64,000 nt of DNA from Vibrio sp. 10N.286.49.B1 (lineage in GTDB: Bacteria; Pseudomonadota; Gammaproteobacteria; Enterobacterales; Vibrionaceae). The notes below the pieces were generated by a model that saw nothing but the letters and a program-made list of their open reading frames with translations, did not search any database and was not told the origin of the DNA. This document shows, piece by piece, positions 45,394 to 54,273 of the stretch. The translations under genes and the position numbers were made by a program. The DNA lies in the NCBI RefSeq assembly GCF_002873335.1, contig NZ_MCUW01000010.1, positions 56,680 to 120,679 on the forward strand, written 5' to 3'. Every line of letters starts with the position of its first letter. The stretch's first letter is position 1.

Positions 45394-46962
45394 ATGAACA
45401 AAAACCTTATCGCGATGATGATCGCAACGATAGTTGTTACTGGGTGCATGTCTACCGGAGAGGGCGCTGGGGACACCGTTATGGCCGCGTCTGAGCGAGG
45501 GCTTAACACGGAAACTTTGCTAGCCAATAACACGAAACCTTTCGTCACTGGTAGCAAGATTGCTGAGGGAGATACGCAAGCCCTAAAAGAGCAGTTGCTT
45601 AATCTAAAAGACGGCGATGAACTGGTTATTCCACAAGGAAAGTACTCAGATCTGGGTCAATTTGATATAAATGCGAACAACGTGATAATCAAGGCTGAGC
45701 AAGCAGGGACAGCTTGGTTCACCGGGTTGGTTCAGATTAATTTACGTGGCAATAATATTACCCTTGATGGCGTGGTCTTCACAGAAGGTGGCCCTGCTGA
45801 GCGAATGGGCGGCATTATTTTCCGTGGTAATGATAATCAGCTCGTTAACTCGACTTTCTATTATTTCAACGATAAGTACACCTACGAACCCGATGACCGA
45901 CGCTCTGAGTACCCTAAGTACTTATGGATTGCGATGTATGGCAAAAACAACCAGCTTATCGACAATACATTTGAAGGTAAGCATAAACGCGGCACATTAA
46001 TTGGTATTCAGAAGGCCAGCGGTGATGAGACCGCCGATCACCATATGATTAAGGGCAACCTTTTCTATAACCAAAAACACAACCAGTTTAACGAGTTCGA
46101 TATTGCTGATGCGAAACGTTATAACTCTAACAGCTGGGAAGCCATACGCGTAGGTGACTCAAAAAGTTCTATCTATCCATCGAAAACGACCATAGAGGGT
46201 AACCTCTTCTTACAAAGTGACGGTGAGACAGAACTGGTTTCGCTAAAATCGGCTGGGAATGCCATTCGTGGCAACACATTTATTGATAACGCCTCAATGA
46301 TTTCACTTCGTCATGGTGTCAATAACACAGTTGAAAATAACGTCATCTTGGGCAACAGCAAGCGCTTTAGTGGCGGTATTCGTTTGTACGATGAAGGCCA
46401 CGTGATTCGTAACAACTATATTGAGCGCGTGATGGGTACCGGTAACGTGCGTGGTGGTATTGCCATCAATACTGGTATTACCGATGTGCTCGCGGGTGAA
46501 ACACTTGACCAGGATGTCAAAGGTAAGGAACTCAGCAAGCAAGCGACGCCTTACAAGGTCTTAATTGAAAACAATTCAGTCATCGATTCTCGTCAGAATT
46601 TTTTATACTCCGACAAAAAGCACCGTGTCAGCCTATATGACAACTCTCAGGTCACGTCAGTATATGCCGGTACAGACATCACATTTAGGAATAACATTTC
46701 TTATGCAGGTGTGTCGAACAGTCTGGCATTGAAGGGAAATGACTCGGTAGCCGCGCTCGTTAACCCTGTCTACGAAAACGATATCTACTATGGTTCCGTC
46801 GCTGGGACAGAGCTGCCATGGGAAGGCGTATTGTACCGCGACCCTAAATTTGTCTCGGCCGAAAATGGCTTGCTAGAAGCATCAAATTTTGACGGCGGCG
46901 CAAGGGACCTCACCGTGTTAACAATGAAAGAAACTGGCGCGACCTACCGAATCAAAAAATAA
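45394..46962 (+). CDS. PL6 alginate lyase, outer-membrane lipoprotein
   Basis: A 522-residue right-handed beta-helix lyase of polysaccharide lyase family 6 (chondroitinase B / alginate lyase). The lipobox VTGC puts the lipidated Cys at 18, followed by MS, so outer-membrane sorting is expected. The family's metal and catalytic motifs are visible: NSWEAIRVGDS (about 246-256), ETELVSLKSAGN with the catalytic-base Lys285, and SLRHG with Arg306. It cleaves alginate by beta-elimination outside the cell, probably with calcium. First gene of a plus-strand unit with the beta-helix lipoprotein and a porin. GAGGAAA precedes the ATG. Confidence 0.9.
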   Translation: MNKNLIAMMIATIVVTGCMSTGEGAGDTVMAASERGLNTETLLANNTKPFVTGSKIAEGDTQALKEQLLNLKDGDELVIPQGKYSDLGQFDINANNVIIKAEQAGTAWFTGLVQINLRGNNITLDGVVFTEGGPAERMGGIIFRGNDNQLVNSTFYYFNDKYTYEPDDRRSEYPKYLWIAMYGKNNQLIDNTFEGKHKRGTLIGIQKASGDETADHHMIKGNLFYNQKHNQFNEFDIADAKRYNSNSWEAIRVGDSKSSIYPSKTTIEGNLFLQSDGETELVSLKSAGNAIRGNTFIDNASMISLRHGVNNTVENNVILGNSKRFSGGIRLYDEGHVIRNNYIERVMGTGNVRGGIAINTGITDVLAGETLDQDVKGKELSKQATPYKVLIENNSVIDSRQNFLYSDKKHRVSLYDNSQVTSVYAGTDITFRNNISYAGVSNSLALKGNDSVAALVNPVYENDIYYGSVAGTELPWEGVLYRDPKFVSAENGLLEASNFDGGARDLTVLTMKETGATYRIKK

Positions 46963-47030
46963 GACCTACCACTATCAGAATGTAGAGGCTCAGTAATGAG
47001 CCTCCCTCAAATCGAAAGAGCGAAAACAAT

Positions 47031-48749
47031 ATGAAACTCAAAACTTTATCTACGCTGATTGCAGTGGCGATGACTGCTGGAACTTTAACAGGCTGTAATT
47101 TTTATGACGAGCCTCCGGGTGGGGAAGTACCTGAGGAGCCTACAACGCCGCCACCTATTGAAGATGTAGATACGATTGTTGAATCTGTATCTGAGCTTAC
47201 TGCTGCAATTCAAAGTGCAGAACACGGCGCGGTGATTGGCCTAAAAGCCGGCGGTGATTTTGCGTCAATAGGTACGTTGATTCTGACAAAACCAGTCACG
47301 CTAACGTCGGTTGATGTGGATGGTAACTTGAGTGATGACGGTGTCGATCAGGCGGTCATCACTGGTGTGACATGTATTGATGTCCCATCAACGGCTGATT
47401 CTATCTTAAAAGGCACAACAGGTATTAGGTTGAGCAACCTAAGCTTTGACAATGTCACGTTAGATACCTGTGGTTCCGAGGATACCTCTCGCTCCATTAT
47501 CAATGTGGGTAAAGTTGGCGATGGCGATACGCCGGTTGTTTTAGAAAAACTGACGTTTAATGGCATGAATTTTACGGAGTCTACTTCTAGTCCTACCGCC
47601 TGGGTATATTCCCGAGGTCTGGTTGATATTCAAGATAGCGAGTTTTTAAACAAGCAGGTTGATAACACGACAACAGGAATCTTGTATCTAAACTGTGGCA
47701 GCAACAAGATTAATGGTGGCAGCGCGCGAAACTCAAGCCCAGTATTTACCAATAACACGGTTGAGTTGACTGGCGACTCTGCTGCGCTTAACGGCATCGT
47801 TGCTGGACAGTTTGATGGAAAAGCATGCGGTGCAGTTGTCACAGGCAACACATTTACTGGCTTTGAAAACGATGTTTCTACCGATGCCGATACTTTCGCG
47901 GCCATTGTAGATGGTGACACGACTGGTGGAAACAAGATTGAAGGTAATGACTTTGGAGAAGGCAGTACACCGCCACCGACGGACCCAGACAACGATGTAG
48001 ACGCATTGAATGAGATGATTCAGGCGGCGAGTGTTGGGCAGGTCATTTCACTCGGTGCGGATAAAGATTACTCAGAGGGCATCATCGAATTAAGCAAAGA
48101 AGTGGTTTTGGATGGTGAGAATCTTGCGACGATCACCGGTAGTGCATGCATTAATATTAGCGCGGCAGGAGCCGAGGTGAGGAATCTTAGCTTTAAAAAT
48201 AATGCCATAACATCATGTGCGAGCGGTGAAAGTAGCCAAGGACGTTCTGGTTCAATCACCATCATGCAAGTAGGGGAAGAAAATAAACCTGTTTTATTAA
48301 CGAACTTACATATCGACGCGCAAGATATTACGAATGATATGCTTGAAAATAAGGCAAGCCTTGTTTATTCCAGCGGTTACTTCGAATTATTGAATAGTTC
48401 ATTTGTCAATCTGCAATCCAATATTCAGAACAATGCGGTTTATACGCCATGCCATAAATCAGAAGCCAGAATGGGTAGTGTTATTCAAGGCAATAACTTT
48501 ACCATTAATGATGCTGGCAATAGTGAAGTGGCTGCTATTAAGTTTGGTAATTCAAGCAGTGGTGCCATTCAAGATAATATTAATAATAATAGCTGCTTAG
48601 TGACTATTGAAAACAATGTATTTACTGGGTATTCGGTTAATGTCACTGATTCCGTTGGCAGTAGTAGCGACAACCCAAGAGTAGCAGCAGTCTTTGCTCG
48701 CAATGAAGCTATGCAAAATGATGTAGAAAATACCAACACCTTCCAATAA
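47031..48749 (+). CDS. Tandem beta-helix lipoprotein of unknown function (possible alginate-binding protein)
   Basis: A 572-residue lipoprotein (lipobox LTGC, Cys22) with a Pro/Glu-rich stalk and two homologous halves, about 50-310 and 325-572, joined by a GSTPPPTDPDND linker. Each half begins with a similar segment (ELTAAIQSAEHGAVIGLKAGGDF versus ALNEMIQAASVGQVISLGADKDY), then ITG-xxCI, LSNLSFDNVTLDTC versus VRNLSFKNNAITSC, and beta-helix turns ending in ENNVFTGY-like NTFTGF. Paired Cys suggest disulfides in each half. The PL6 Lys and Arg catalytic motifs are not seen. Lying between PL6 and a KdgM-like porin, it may be a surface glycan-binding partner. Not a family I recognise. Confidence 0.7.
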   Translation: MKLKTLSTLIAVAMTAGTLTGCNFYDEPPGGEVPEEPTTPPPIEDVDTIVESVSELTAAIQSAEHGAVIGLKAGGDFASIGTLILTKPVTLTSVDVDGNLSDDGVDQAVITGVTCIDVPSTADSILKGTTGIRLSNLSFDNVTLDTCGSEDTSRSIINVGKVGDGDTPVVLEKLTFNGMNFTESTSSPTAWVYSRGLVDIQDSEFLNKQVDNTTTGILYLNCGSNKINGGSARNSSPVFTNNTVELTGDSAALNGIVAGQFDGKACGAVVTGNTFTGFENDVSTDADTFAAIVDGDTTGGNKIEGNDFGEGSTPPPTDPDNDVDALNEMIQAASVGQVISLGADKDYSEGIIELSKEVVLDGENLATITGSACINISAAGAEVRNLSFKNNAITSCASGESSQGRSGSITIMQVGEENKPVLLTNLHIDAQDITNDMLENKASLVYSSGYFELLNSSFVNLQSNIQNNAVYTPCHKSEARMGSVIQGNNFTINDAGNSEVAAIKFGNSSSGAIQDNINNNSCLVTIENNVFTGYSVNVTDSVGSSSDNPRVAAVFARNEAMQNDVENTNTFQ

Positions 48750-48765
48750 TAAATGAATTATTTCA

Positions 48766-48788
48766 AGCATGCGTGTAAGGCGCATGCT
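48766..48788 (+). other. Intercistronic hairpin between beta-helix lipoprotein and porin
   Basis: AGCATGCG (48766-48773) pairs with CGCATGCT (48781-48788). No T run follows; it may shape relative mRNA levels within the unit. Confidence 0.5.
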
Positions 48789-48823
48789 GGGTATTTCTAG
48801 TGCCTAAATAAAGAGATTTCAGA

Positions 48824-49642
48824 ATGAAAAAAACAATATTAGCCGCGAGCGTATTCGCAATGTTCAGTGGTGCCGCCTTCGGCAGCAGTACAATGACAGT
48901 AAAGTGGGAACATAAACTATTAGAAGGCCGTACCGACCGTCCTAAGTTTGAATTCGGTCATCGTATGGATAATGGATTTAAGTTTGGCTTCGAGCAAGTT
49001 TGGCAATATGACCGAAGCGAAGATAAATATGAATCTGGTTTTGCGCCAGAGCAGTATGAATTAACGTTTAAAACGGATTATCGATTCCGTTGGGGGGATA
49101 AAAATGAACACCAAGCGGGACCAGTATTAGATTATCAATTAAAGGACACCGCTAAAAATGTTCGAGTTGGGGCATTTTATGGGTATCGTTTTACTCGTAA
49201 CTTTGATGCAAAAGTACGTGCTCGTTATGCTCAAAATATCGACCGTATTCGTTTAGATAGCTACGATAGCAACGGCAACTTTAAACCAGGTAGTGACCGT
49301 GATGATTTCAATAAAGAAATGCGATATGACCTGTGGTTGACGTATAAATGGAATGACTGGACGTTTGTTTGGGATGCCATTGTTTTACAGAAAATTTCAT
49401 CATTTGAAAATAATAGTGGTGTTGAGCAGCACATTTATGACAATAACGAGCGGTTGGCCATGGAAAATGAATTCAGTGCAGAATATCGTTTACCAAAAGC
49501 ACGAGCGCATGCTTTTTATGGTAAGTTTAAGCTCAAGCAGAAACTTTCCAAACCTAGCCATGAAACCAGTGATAGCCAACCTTACGACTGGGCGGGTAAG
49601 CGTGATAACGCGATAGAATTTGGTTATAAATATCGCTTTTAG
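48824..49642 (+). CDS. KdgM-like outer-membrane porin (third)
   Basis: A 272-residue beta-barrel. A signal peptide ends at AAFG, the mature chain starts SSTMTVKWEHK and ends EFGYKYRF with a terminal Phe. It is more diverged from the other two porins but has the same alternating, charged strand pattern of oligouronate-specific porins (EHKLLEGRTDRPKFEFGHRM, KAKVRARYAQN). Third gene of the PL6 unit and just before a terminator, so it should let products of the adjacent lyases into the periplasm. Confidence 0.82.
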   Translation: MKKTILAASVFAMFSGAAFGSSTMTVKWEHKLLEGRTDRPKFEFGHRMDNGFKFGFEQVWQYDRSEDKYESGFAPEQYELTFKTDYRFRWGDKNEHQAGPVLDYQLKDTAKNVRVGAFYGYRFTRNFDAKVRARYAQNIDRIRLDSYDSNGNFKPGSDRDDFNKEMRYDLWLTYKWNDWTFVWDAIVLQKISSFENNSGVEQHIYDNNERLAMENEFSAEYRLPKARAHAFYGKFKLKQKLSKPSHETSDSQPYDWAGKRDNAIEFGYKYRF

Positions 49643-49695
49643 TACCGATAACCAATAGTCAATGAGACAACGTCATTGAAGCTTGGCTTAGCTGG

Positions 49696-49745
49696 AGCCC
49701 CGTTCGGTATCACATGGTTAATGTGTGGGTGAGCGGGGTTTTTTT
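49696..49745 (+). terminator. Strong terminator directly upstream of the PL7 gene
   Basis: An 8-base lower stem (AGCCCCGTTC region with GAGCGGGG, 49698-49705 with 49731-49738) is topped by CACAT/ATGTG (49711-49715 with 49721-49725) and followed by seven T. Only 28 bases separate the T run from the preferred PL7 start at 49773. Confidence 0.8.
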
Positions 49746-49772
49746 AACTTTGTATTGTTTAAGATGTTATCT

Positions 49773-51551
49773 ATGAAATCAAATACTTTTATCATGTGCT
49801 CTTTAATTTCTAGCGCACTGATGCTTTCCGGGTGTGGCGGCGAAGATGGAAGCTCGCCATCATCACCGAATACAGGCACCGACCCGGTTGCCCCGTATAC
49901 ACAACCCCGTTATCAAGCGATCCTTGCTCAATCTAACCTTCAAGTTTCTGACCCCGAGGGTATGGAGGGCAATCACACCACGGTGGTGCGAAACGGCGAA
50001 TTTGTCGACTACTACAGTGACCATTTTTATTCCGATGCGAGCACTGAACATCTGACTTTTAAAATGTCGGGTTACAAGCTACGCTCAGAATTACGGCTGA
50101 TGGACAATTTTGATACATCAGAACAAGGTAAGCAGCGAGAGCTTCACGCACGTCTGCAACCTATTGACGTTGAGGTGTCTCTTTCGAATAGCAATTCCGA
50201 TAATGATGAAGTCACGTATCTACAAATTCACAATACCGGTTTAGACGAACAAGGAACGGGGGCTATTCCTCATCCATTATTGCGGGTGGTCTATGAAGCG
50301 GAGCGTGATGGCTTTGAGGGGCATTATTGGGCCGTCTTGAAAATCAATGCGCTAGACTGCAGCGCAGGAAGTGAAGATGAGCATCTCAGTGATTGTAATA
50401 ACGCCTATGAACGCATCAACTTAGGAAAAGCTAACCTTAGTGGTGAGACGGATATGCGACTCTTGATCCGAGAGAGTGAGTTGGTGATTGAGGTGGATTC
50501 ACAGGTCATCGCGACTCGTGACATATCATACTGGGCTCCATTGCTCAGTTACTTTAAAGCTGGTGTTTACAACCAATTTGAACATGGAGAAGCTGAGGTC
50601 CAGTACCCCCTTTTAACGGCAGCGGTCAGTGACTATTCAGCGGAGAATAATTGGGATATTGACCAGTGGAAGATAACGATTCCAGCGAGCAAGAATGATT
50701 GGTATGGCAGTGGCGGTACGAGTGCCGCCGAGCTTGAACCGGCACATTGCCGGTCTGATAAAGAGGTATTAAGTAACGACTCAGAGCTGTGGTATTCAGA
50801 TGCGGCGGTGTCCTTTTTTGATGTTGGCGACGGACGTATGCATTTTCGAGCGAATATGGGCTACGGCACCACGACGACGAATTCTAACTATATACGCTCA
50901 GAGTTAAGAGAGCTCTTTAACGCGCAAAAGGTCGGCAGTTGCAGTACGAGTAGCAGTAATACGAGTTGGTTCATTAATGATTCGGCAACGGACACTTCCA
51001 CCCATCTTCTTACGTCGACGGTTAGGATTGAGGACTACCCAGATAACATCAGTCTTCCTAAAGTTATTGTGGGTCAAGTTCATGGGTGGGAAATCAAGCA
51101 AGCCCTTGTCAAAGTGCAGTGGGAGGGAAGCAATAAACCAGTGCGCGTTATCCTCAATCAAGACTTTTTTAAAGGCAATGTTTCTTGCGATAGTGATAAC
51201 CCTATTAACAATTGTGATAACTGGTCGTTCAGTGTTGATATGGGCACCTATCCTGCGTATACCGATTGGCAGTATGTGATTGAAGTAAACGAACAAGGGA
51301 TACGACTTGAAACGCAGAATTCAGATTTAAATGGTGCGGATTCAAACAACAAAGTGACCCGTTTCTTGACGTGGGGAGAGGTTTATTCTGATACCAATAA
51401 CGGCGATATTGTGATGAGTGAACAGTGGACTAGCGATGACGTCGCTTATTATTTCAAGGCTGGGATTTATCCTCAATTTAAACCGGAAGAAAAGTACAAT
51501 AATAAATTTTTCTCGGTGAGCTTTGATGAGGTTACTATCCGTCATTATTAA
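49773..51551 (+). CDS. Lipoprotein alginate lyase with two PL7 domains
   Basis: A 592-residue lipoprotein (lipobox LSGC, Cys21) with a Ser/Pro linker and two jelly-roll PL7 domains. Domain 1 (about 40-285) has RSELR at 104-108, QIH at 151-153 and YFKAGVYNQ at 260-268. Domain 2 (about 290-592) has RSELR at 375-379, QVH at 435-437 and YFKAGIYPQ at 560-568. These carry the Arg, Gln, His and Tyr of the catalytic cleft in both domains. Family work links QIH to guluronate or mixed and QVH to mannuronate preference, so the two could be complementary. ATG at 49773 is preferred; 49764 and 49725 are in frame upstream. It ends at a terminator. Confidence 0.9.
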   Translation: MKSNTFIMCSLISSALMLSGCGGEDGSSPSSPNTGTDPVAPYTQPRYQAILAQSNLQVSDPEGMEGNHTTVVRNGEFVDYYSDHFYSDASTEHLTFKMSGYKLRSELRLMDNFDTSEQGKQRELHARLQPIDVEVSLSNSNSDNDEVTYLQIHNTGLDEQGTGAIPHPLLRVVYEAERDGFEGHYWAVLKINALDCSAGSEDEHLSDCNNAYERINLGKANLSGETDMRLLIRESELVIEVDSQVIATRDISYWAPLLSYFKAGVYNQFEHGEAEVQYPLLTAAVSDYSAENNWDIDQWKITIPASKNDWYGSGGTSAAELEPAHCRSDKEVLSNDSELWYSDAAVSFFDVGDGRMHFRANMGYGTTTTNSNYIRSELRELFNAQKVGSCSTSSSNTSWFINDSATDTSTHLLTSTVRIEDYPDNISLPKVIVGQVHGWEIKQALVKVQWEGSNKPVRVILNQDFFKGNVSCDSDNPINNCDNWSFSVDMGTYPAYTDWQYVIEVNEQGIRLETQNSDLNGADSNNKVTRFLTWGEVYSDTNNGDIVMSEQWTSDDVAYYFKAGIYPQFKPEEKYNNKFFSVSFDEVTIRHY

Positions 51552-51605
51552 ACCGGTATTGATTCTTTTTTCAGTGGTGGTTTTTCGAAACAACCAATGC
51601 AGTAT

Positions 51606-51634
51606 AAAAAACGCCAGCTCAGCTGGCGTTTTTT
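51606..51634. terminator. Bidirectional terminator
   Basis: AAAAAACGCCAGCT (51606-51619) pairs with AGCTGGCGTTTTTT (51621-51634). It separates the PL7 gene from the convergent EamA gene. Confidence 0.88.
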
Positions 51635-51692
51635 ATTGTCGTAATTGAGTATACGCTGCGATGAAAGTGCAGAAATTATGAGTTCGTCATGT

Positions 51693-52568
51693 CTATTGTT
51701 TTTTCTGCCTAATTGCGAGAATCACTTGTGGTAATAGTGATGTGACAATCATGCCCGCCATAAGGACATATTGCGGTGTGGTAAACGATTCACCCAGTAA
51801 CACCATCCCACAAACAATACCGGCAATAGGGTTTGCGATGCCGCCAAAAGTAAAATCGACAACGGTCATACGTTGTAACAACCAAACGTACATACCATAA
51901 CCAAGTGCAGTATTGAGACCAATAACCCACAATAAGCCCATAATATTTCTGCTATCAAGATTTTGGTAAACATTAAGGTACAGCGACGGAGTCATAGTGG
52001 CATGAATGCCTGCCGCGATCGCCAGCATAGTGCCGCCTAAAATCAGCTGCCATGTGAGTACCGTCCACCAGTGCATTCTGTTGCCAAGAGATTTCGTTAC
52101 ACTGCTACCGACCACAATACACATGATGGCGGCCAACATTGCACCAAGACCAACTGGGTTCAAGACCATCGAGCCCGGAGAGAATAAGAAATAGGCGATG
52201 ATTACTAACAGTAGCCCGCTGATAGCTTGAATCCAACTAGGTTTACGTTTACCAATTAACCAGTGGTAAAGCATGGCAAATACCGGCACCGAGACCATTC
52301 CAACACCAGAGATCGCTGATGGCAGCGTTTGTGCCATAACAAAGATAAGTCCAAAGAAGACCGCGATGTTAATCAAGCCAAGACTGAACAATATTGGCCA
52401 GTCACCCTTTTGGGGTAATGTTGGTTTACACGCGATCAGCAGGAGTCCAGCAGGCAGTGCTCTAAGCGCGCCGAGTAAAATCGGCGGCCAATCAGGTAAG
52501 GAGAACTTAGTGACCGCGTAGGTGGTCCCCCAAAAGAAAGCCGGTATCATTGCGAGTAATATATTCAT
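51693..52568 (-). CDS. EamA/DMT-superfamily permease
   Basis: A 291-residue inner-membrane protein with ten hydrophobic segments arranged as two EamA repeats (first near WGTTYAVTKFSLPDWPP, second near LWVIGLNTALGYGMYVWLL). Members export amino acids or other metabolites; the substrate cannot be told from sequence. It is divergent from a MarR regulator, and an 18-base palindrome lies directly before its start, so it is probably under MarR control. Confidence 0.85.
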   Translation of the reverse strand: MNILLAMIPAFFWGTTYAVTKFSLPDWPPILLGALRALPAGLLLIACKPTLPQKGDWPILFSLGLINIAVFFGLIFVMAQTLPSAISGVGMVSVPVFAMLYHWLIGKRKPSWIQAISGLLLVIIAYFLFSPGSMVLNPVGLGAMLAAIMCIVVGSSVTKSLGNRMHWWTVLTWQLILGGTMLAIAAGIHATMTPSLYLNVYQNLDSRNIMGLLWVIGLNTALGYGMYVWLLQRMTVVDFTFGGIANPIAGIVCGMVLLGESFTTPQYVLMAGMIVTSLLPQVILAIRQKKQ

Positions 52569-52572
52569 TTTT

Positions 52573-52647
52573 TATCTTTACGTTAAGATATTATTCCCTA
52601 ATGTACGGATGAAGCCACTGTCTGTAAAGTATCTTTATGTTAAAATA
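52573..52647. promoter_or_regulatory. Two MarR-type operators between eamA-type and marR-type genes
   Basis: TATCTTTACGTTAAGATA (52573-52590) is an 18-base near-perfect palindrome, and TATCTTTATGTTAAAATA (52630-52647) repeats it in 15 or 16 positions. The first overlaps the ribosome-binding region of the EamA gene; the second is about 40 bases before the MarR start. Confidence 0.65.
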
Positions 52648-52685
52648 GTTTTAATGAAGACTGTCATGATGGAGATTGACACAAA

Positions 52686-53168
52686 ATGGATGCAGTTGAT
52701 CGCGTAGTTGCGCAATGGGCGAAGGAAAAACCAGATCTAGAAACTGAGCCGATGGCGATGATGGGGCGTATGATGCGTCTTGCAAAGTATATGGAAAACC
52801 AGGTAGCGGAAGTTCATAAAAAATATGATCTTAAGATGGGTGAGTTTGATGTGTTGGCGACATTACGGCGCAGTGGTACGCCATACCAGTTAACGCCTTC
52901 CGAATTGATTGATTCCATGATGCTGACATCTGGGGCAATGACCAACCGTTTAGATAAACTGGAGTCAAAAGGCTATATTTCAAGAGCTCACAGTGAAGAA
53001 GATCGTCGTAGTGTCAGAGTTAAGCTCACCTGTGGTGGGTTGGTACTGATCGACAAAATGATAGAGGAACATGTCGACGTTCAACGAGAGCTTGTTCAGT
53101 CATTGTCTAAACCACAGAAAAAAAATGTGAATCAATTGCTCAAGCATTGGTTGGGTCAGTTTGAATAA
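52686..53168 (+). CDS. MarR-family transcriptional regulator
   Basis: A 160-residue winged-helix regulator. LTPSELIDSMMLTSGAMTNRLDKLESKGYI is the recognition region and HSEEDRRSVRVKLTCGGL the wing. A basic and acidic N-terminal region of about 40 residues precedes it. Start ATG at 52686. It is divergent from the EamA gene, shares the two palindromes described above, and converges with the LysR gene nine bases away. Likely regulates the exporter and itself; ligand unknown. Confidence 0.87.
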   Translation: MDAVDRVVAQWAKEKPDLETEPMAMMGRMMRLAKYMENQVAEVHKKYDLKMGEFDVLATLRRSGTPYQLTPSELIDSMMLTSGAMTNRLDKLESKGYISRAHSEEDRRSVRVKLTCGGLVLIDKMIEEHVDVQRELVQSLSKPQKKNVNQLLKHWLGQFE

Positions 53169-53177
53169 AAAGATGAT

Positions 53178-54095
53178 TTATTCTGGTTGTTCTGCCATCC
53201 ATGTCATTAGCGTGGTTTTTAGCCACTGTATTGCAATATTTTCAGCTTCTTCAAATGAGTAAATGAGCCAATAACGCGCGGGTTCAATGGGGCCTGGGAA
53301 GGTGAGTATTTGAAGCGGTAGGTGTTTCGCATGATGTTGAGCAAATCGTTTCGGGCACAAGCAAAGAGTTTCGCTTTGCGCCGTGATGGTAAGCATCGAC
53401 GACAGGGAAGTGAGCGTGGCTAAGATTTTCCTTTTGGGTGGATTTGCGTTGTACAACATGTCAAACAATGGTGATTCGCCTAACTGATAATTCAATATGA
53501 CATGCGATTCATTTACAAACTGTTCCAGTGTGATGTCTTGGTTGATCCTAGGATGATGCGCGGAGGCAACCACGACCACTTCATCTTCAAATAAAAAATC
53601 ATTGCACATATTCGGTTCAGAGAGTTGGAAGATGTCGATGATGGCATCAGCGTGTTTGAAATTGAGTGTCTGATAGCTATCGCTGTGGCGGTGGAGAAGG
53701 TCGATCCATTCTATTCGATAGCGGCTTTGCTCGTCATGTATACGCTCTGTATTCTTAATGTGATCGAAGATGATGGTCTCAGGTGCTTGTATGACGAAAT
53801 TTCTCGGGGAGCTACCATATTCACTGTACAGACAATCTTCGATTACGGTATCGAACTGACCCATCACGGGGGTAAGGCGCTCTAATAGTTGCTGAGCCTG
53901 CAATGTAGGGACGATGCCTCTACCTTGACGTAAAAATAGTGGAGTATGCAGATCTGTAGACAGTTTTTTTATTGACTGACTGACCGATGCTGGTGTGACT
54001 TGCAGTTCTTCTGCAGCCCGGCTAATTGAGCAATATTTAAAAACGACCAGAAAAACTCGAAACAGATTAAGATCGATATTTGGGTGTAAAGCCAT
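53178..54095 (-). CDS. LysR-family transcriptional regulator
   Basis: A 305-residue regulator: N-terminal helix-turn-helix (DLNLFRVFLVVFKYCSISRAAEELQVTPASVSQSIKKL), then a periplasmic-binding-like effector domain. The ATG at 54095 is preferred over a GTG at 54107. Unlike most LysR genes it is not clearly divergent from a target; upstream on the same strand is the DUF3332 gene, and its other neighbour converges. Its targets and ligand are unknown. Confidence 0.88.
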   Translation of the reverse strand: MALHPNIDLNLFRVFLVVFKYCSISRAAEELQVTPASVSQSIKKLSTDLHTPLFLRQGRGIVPTLQAQQLLERLTPVMGQFDTVIEDCLYSEYGSSPRNFVIQAPETIIFDHIKNTERIHDEQSRYRIEWIDLLHRHSDSYQTLNFKHADAIIDIFQLSEPNMCNDFLFEDEVVVVASAHHPRINQDITLEQFVNESHVILNYQLGESPLFDMLYNANPPKRKILATLTSLSSMLTITAQSETLCLCPKRFAQHHAKHLPLQILTFPGPIEPARYWLIYSFEEAENIAIQWLKTTLMTWMAEQPE

Positions 54096-54273
54096 AAAGA
54101 GAACCACAATCCAACTAGCGCGATTGCTAGGTTAGCAACCATCCTTGGTATTTCTATTAGTGATACGCAGTAGTTAACGTGTTATGCGTTAACGCAGGTA
54201 TCGTTACTAACTATAGATAATGAATAGTGACAAACACTATTAATATCAGATTGGCGCTTAGTTATGTGATTTA

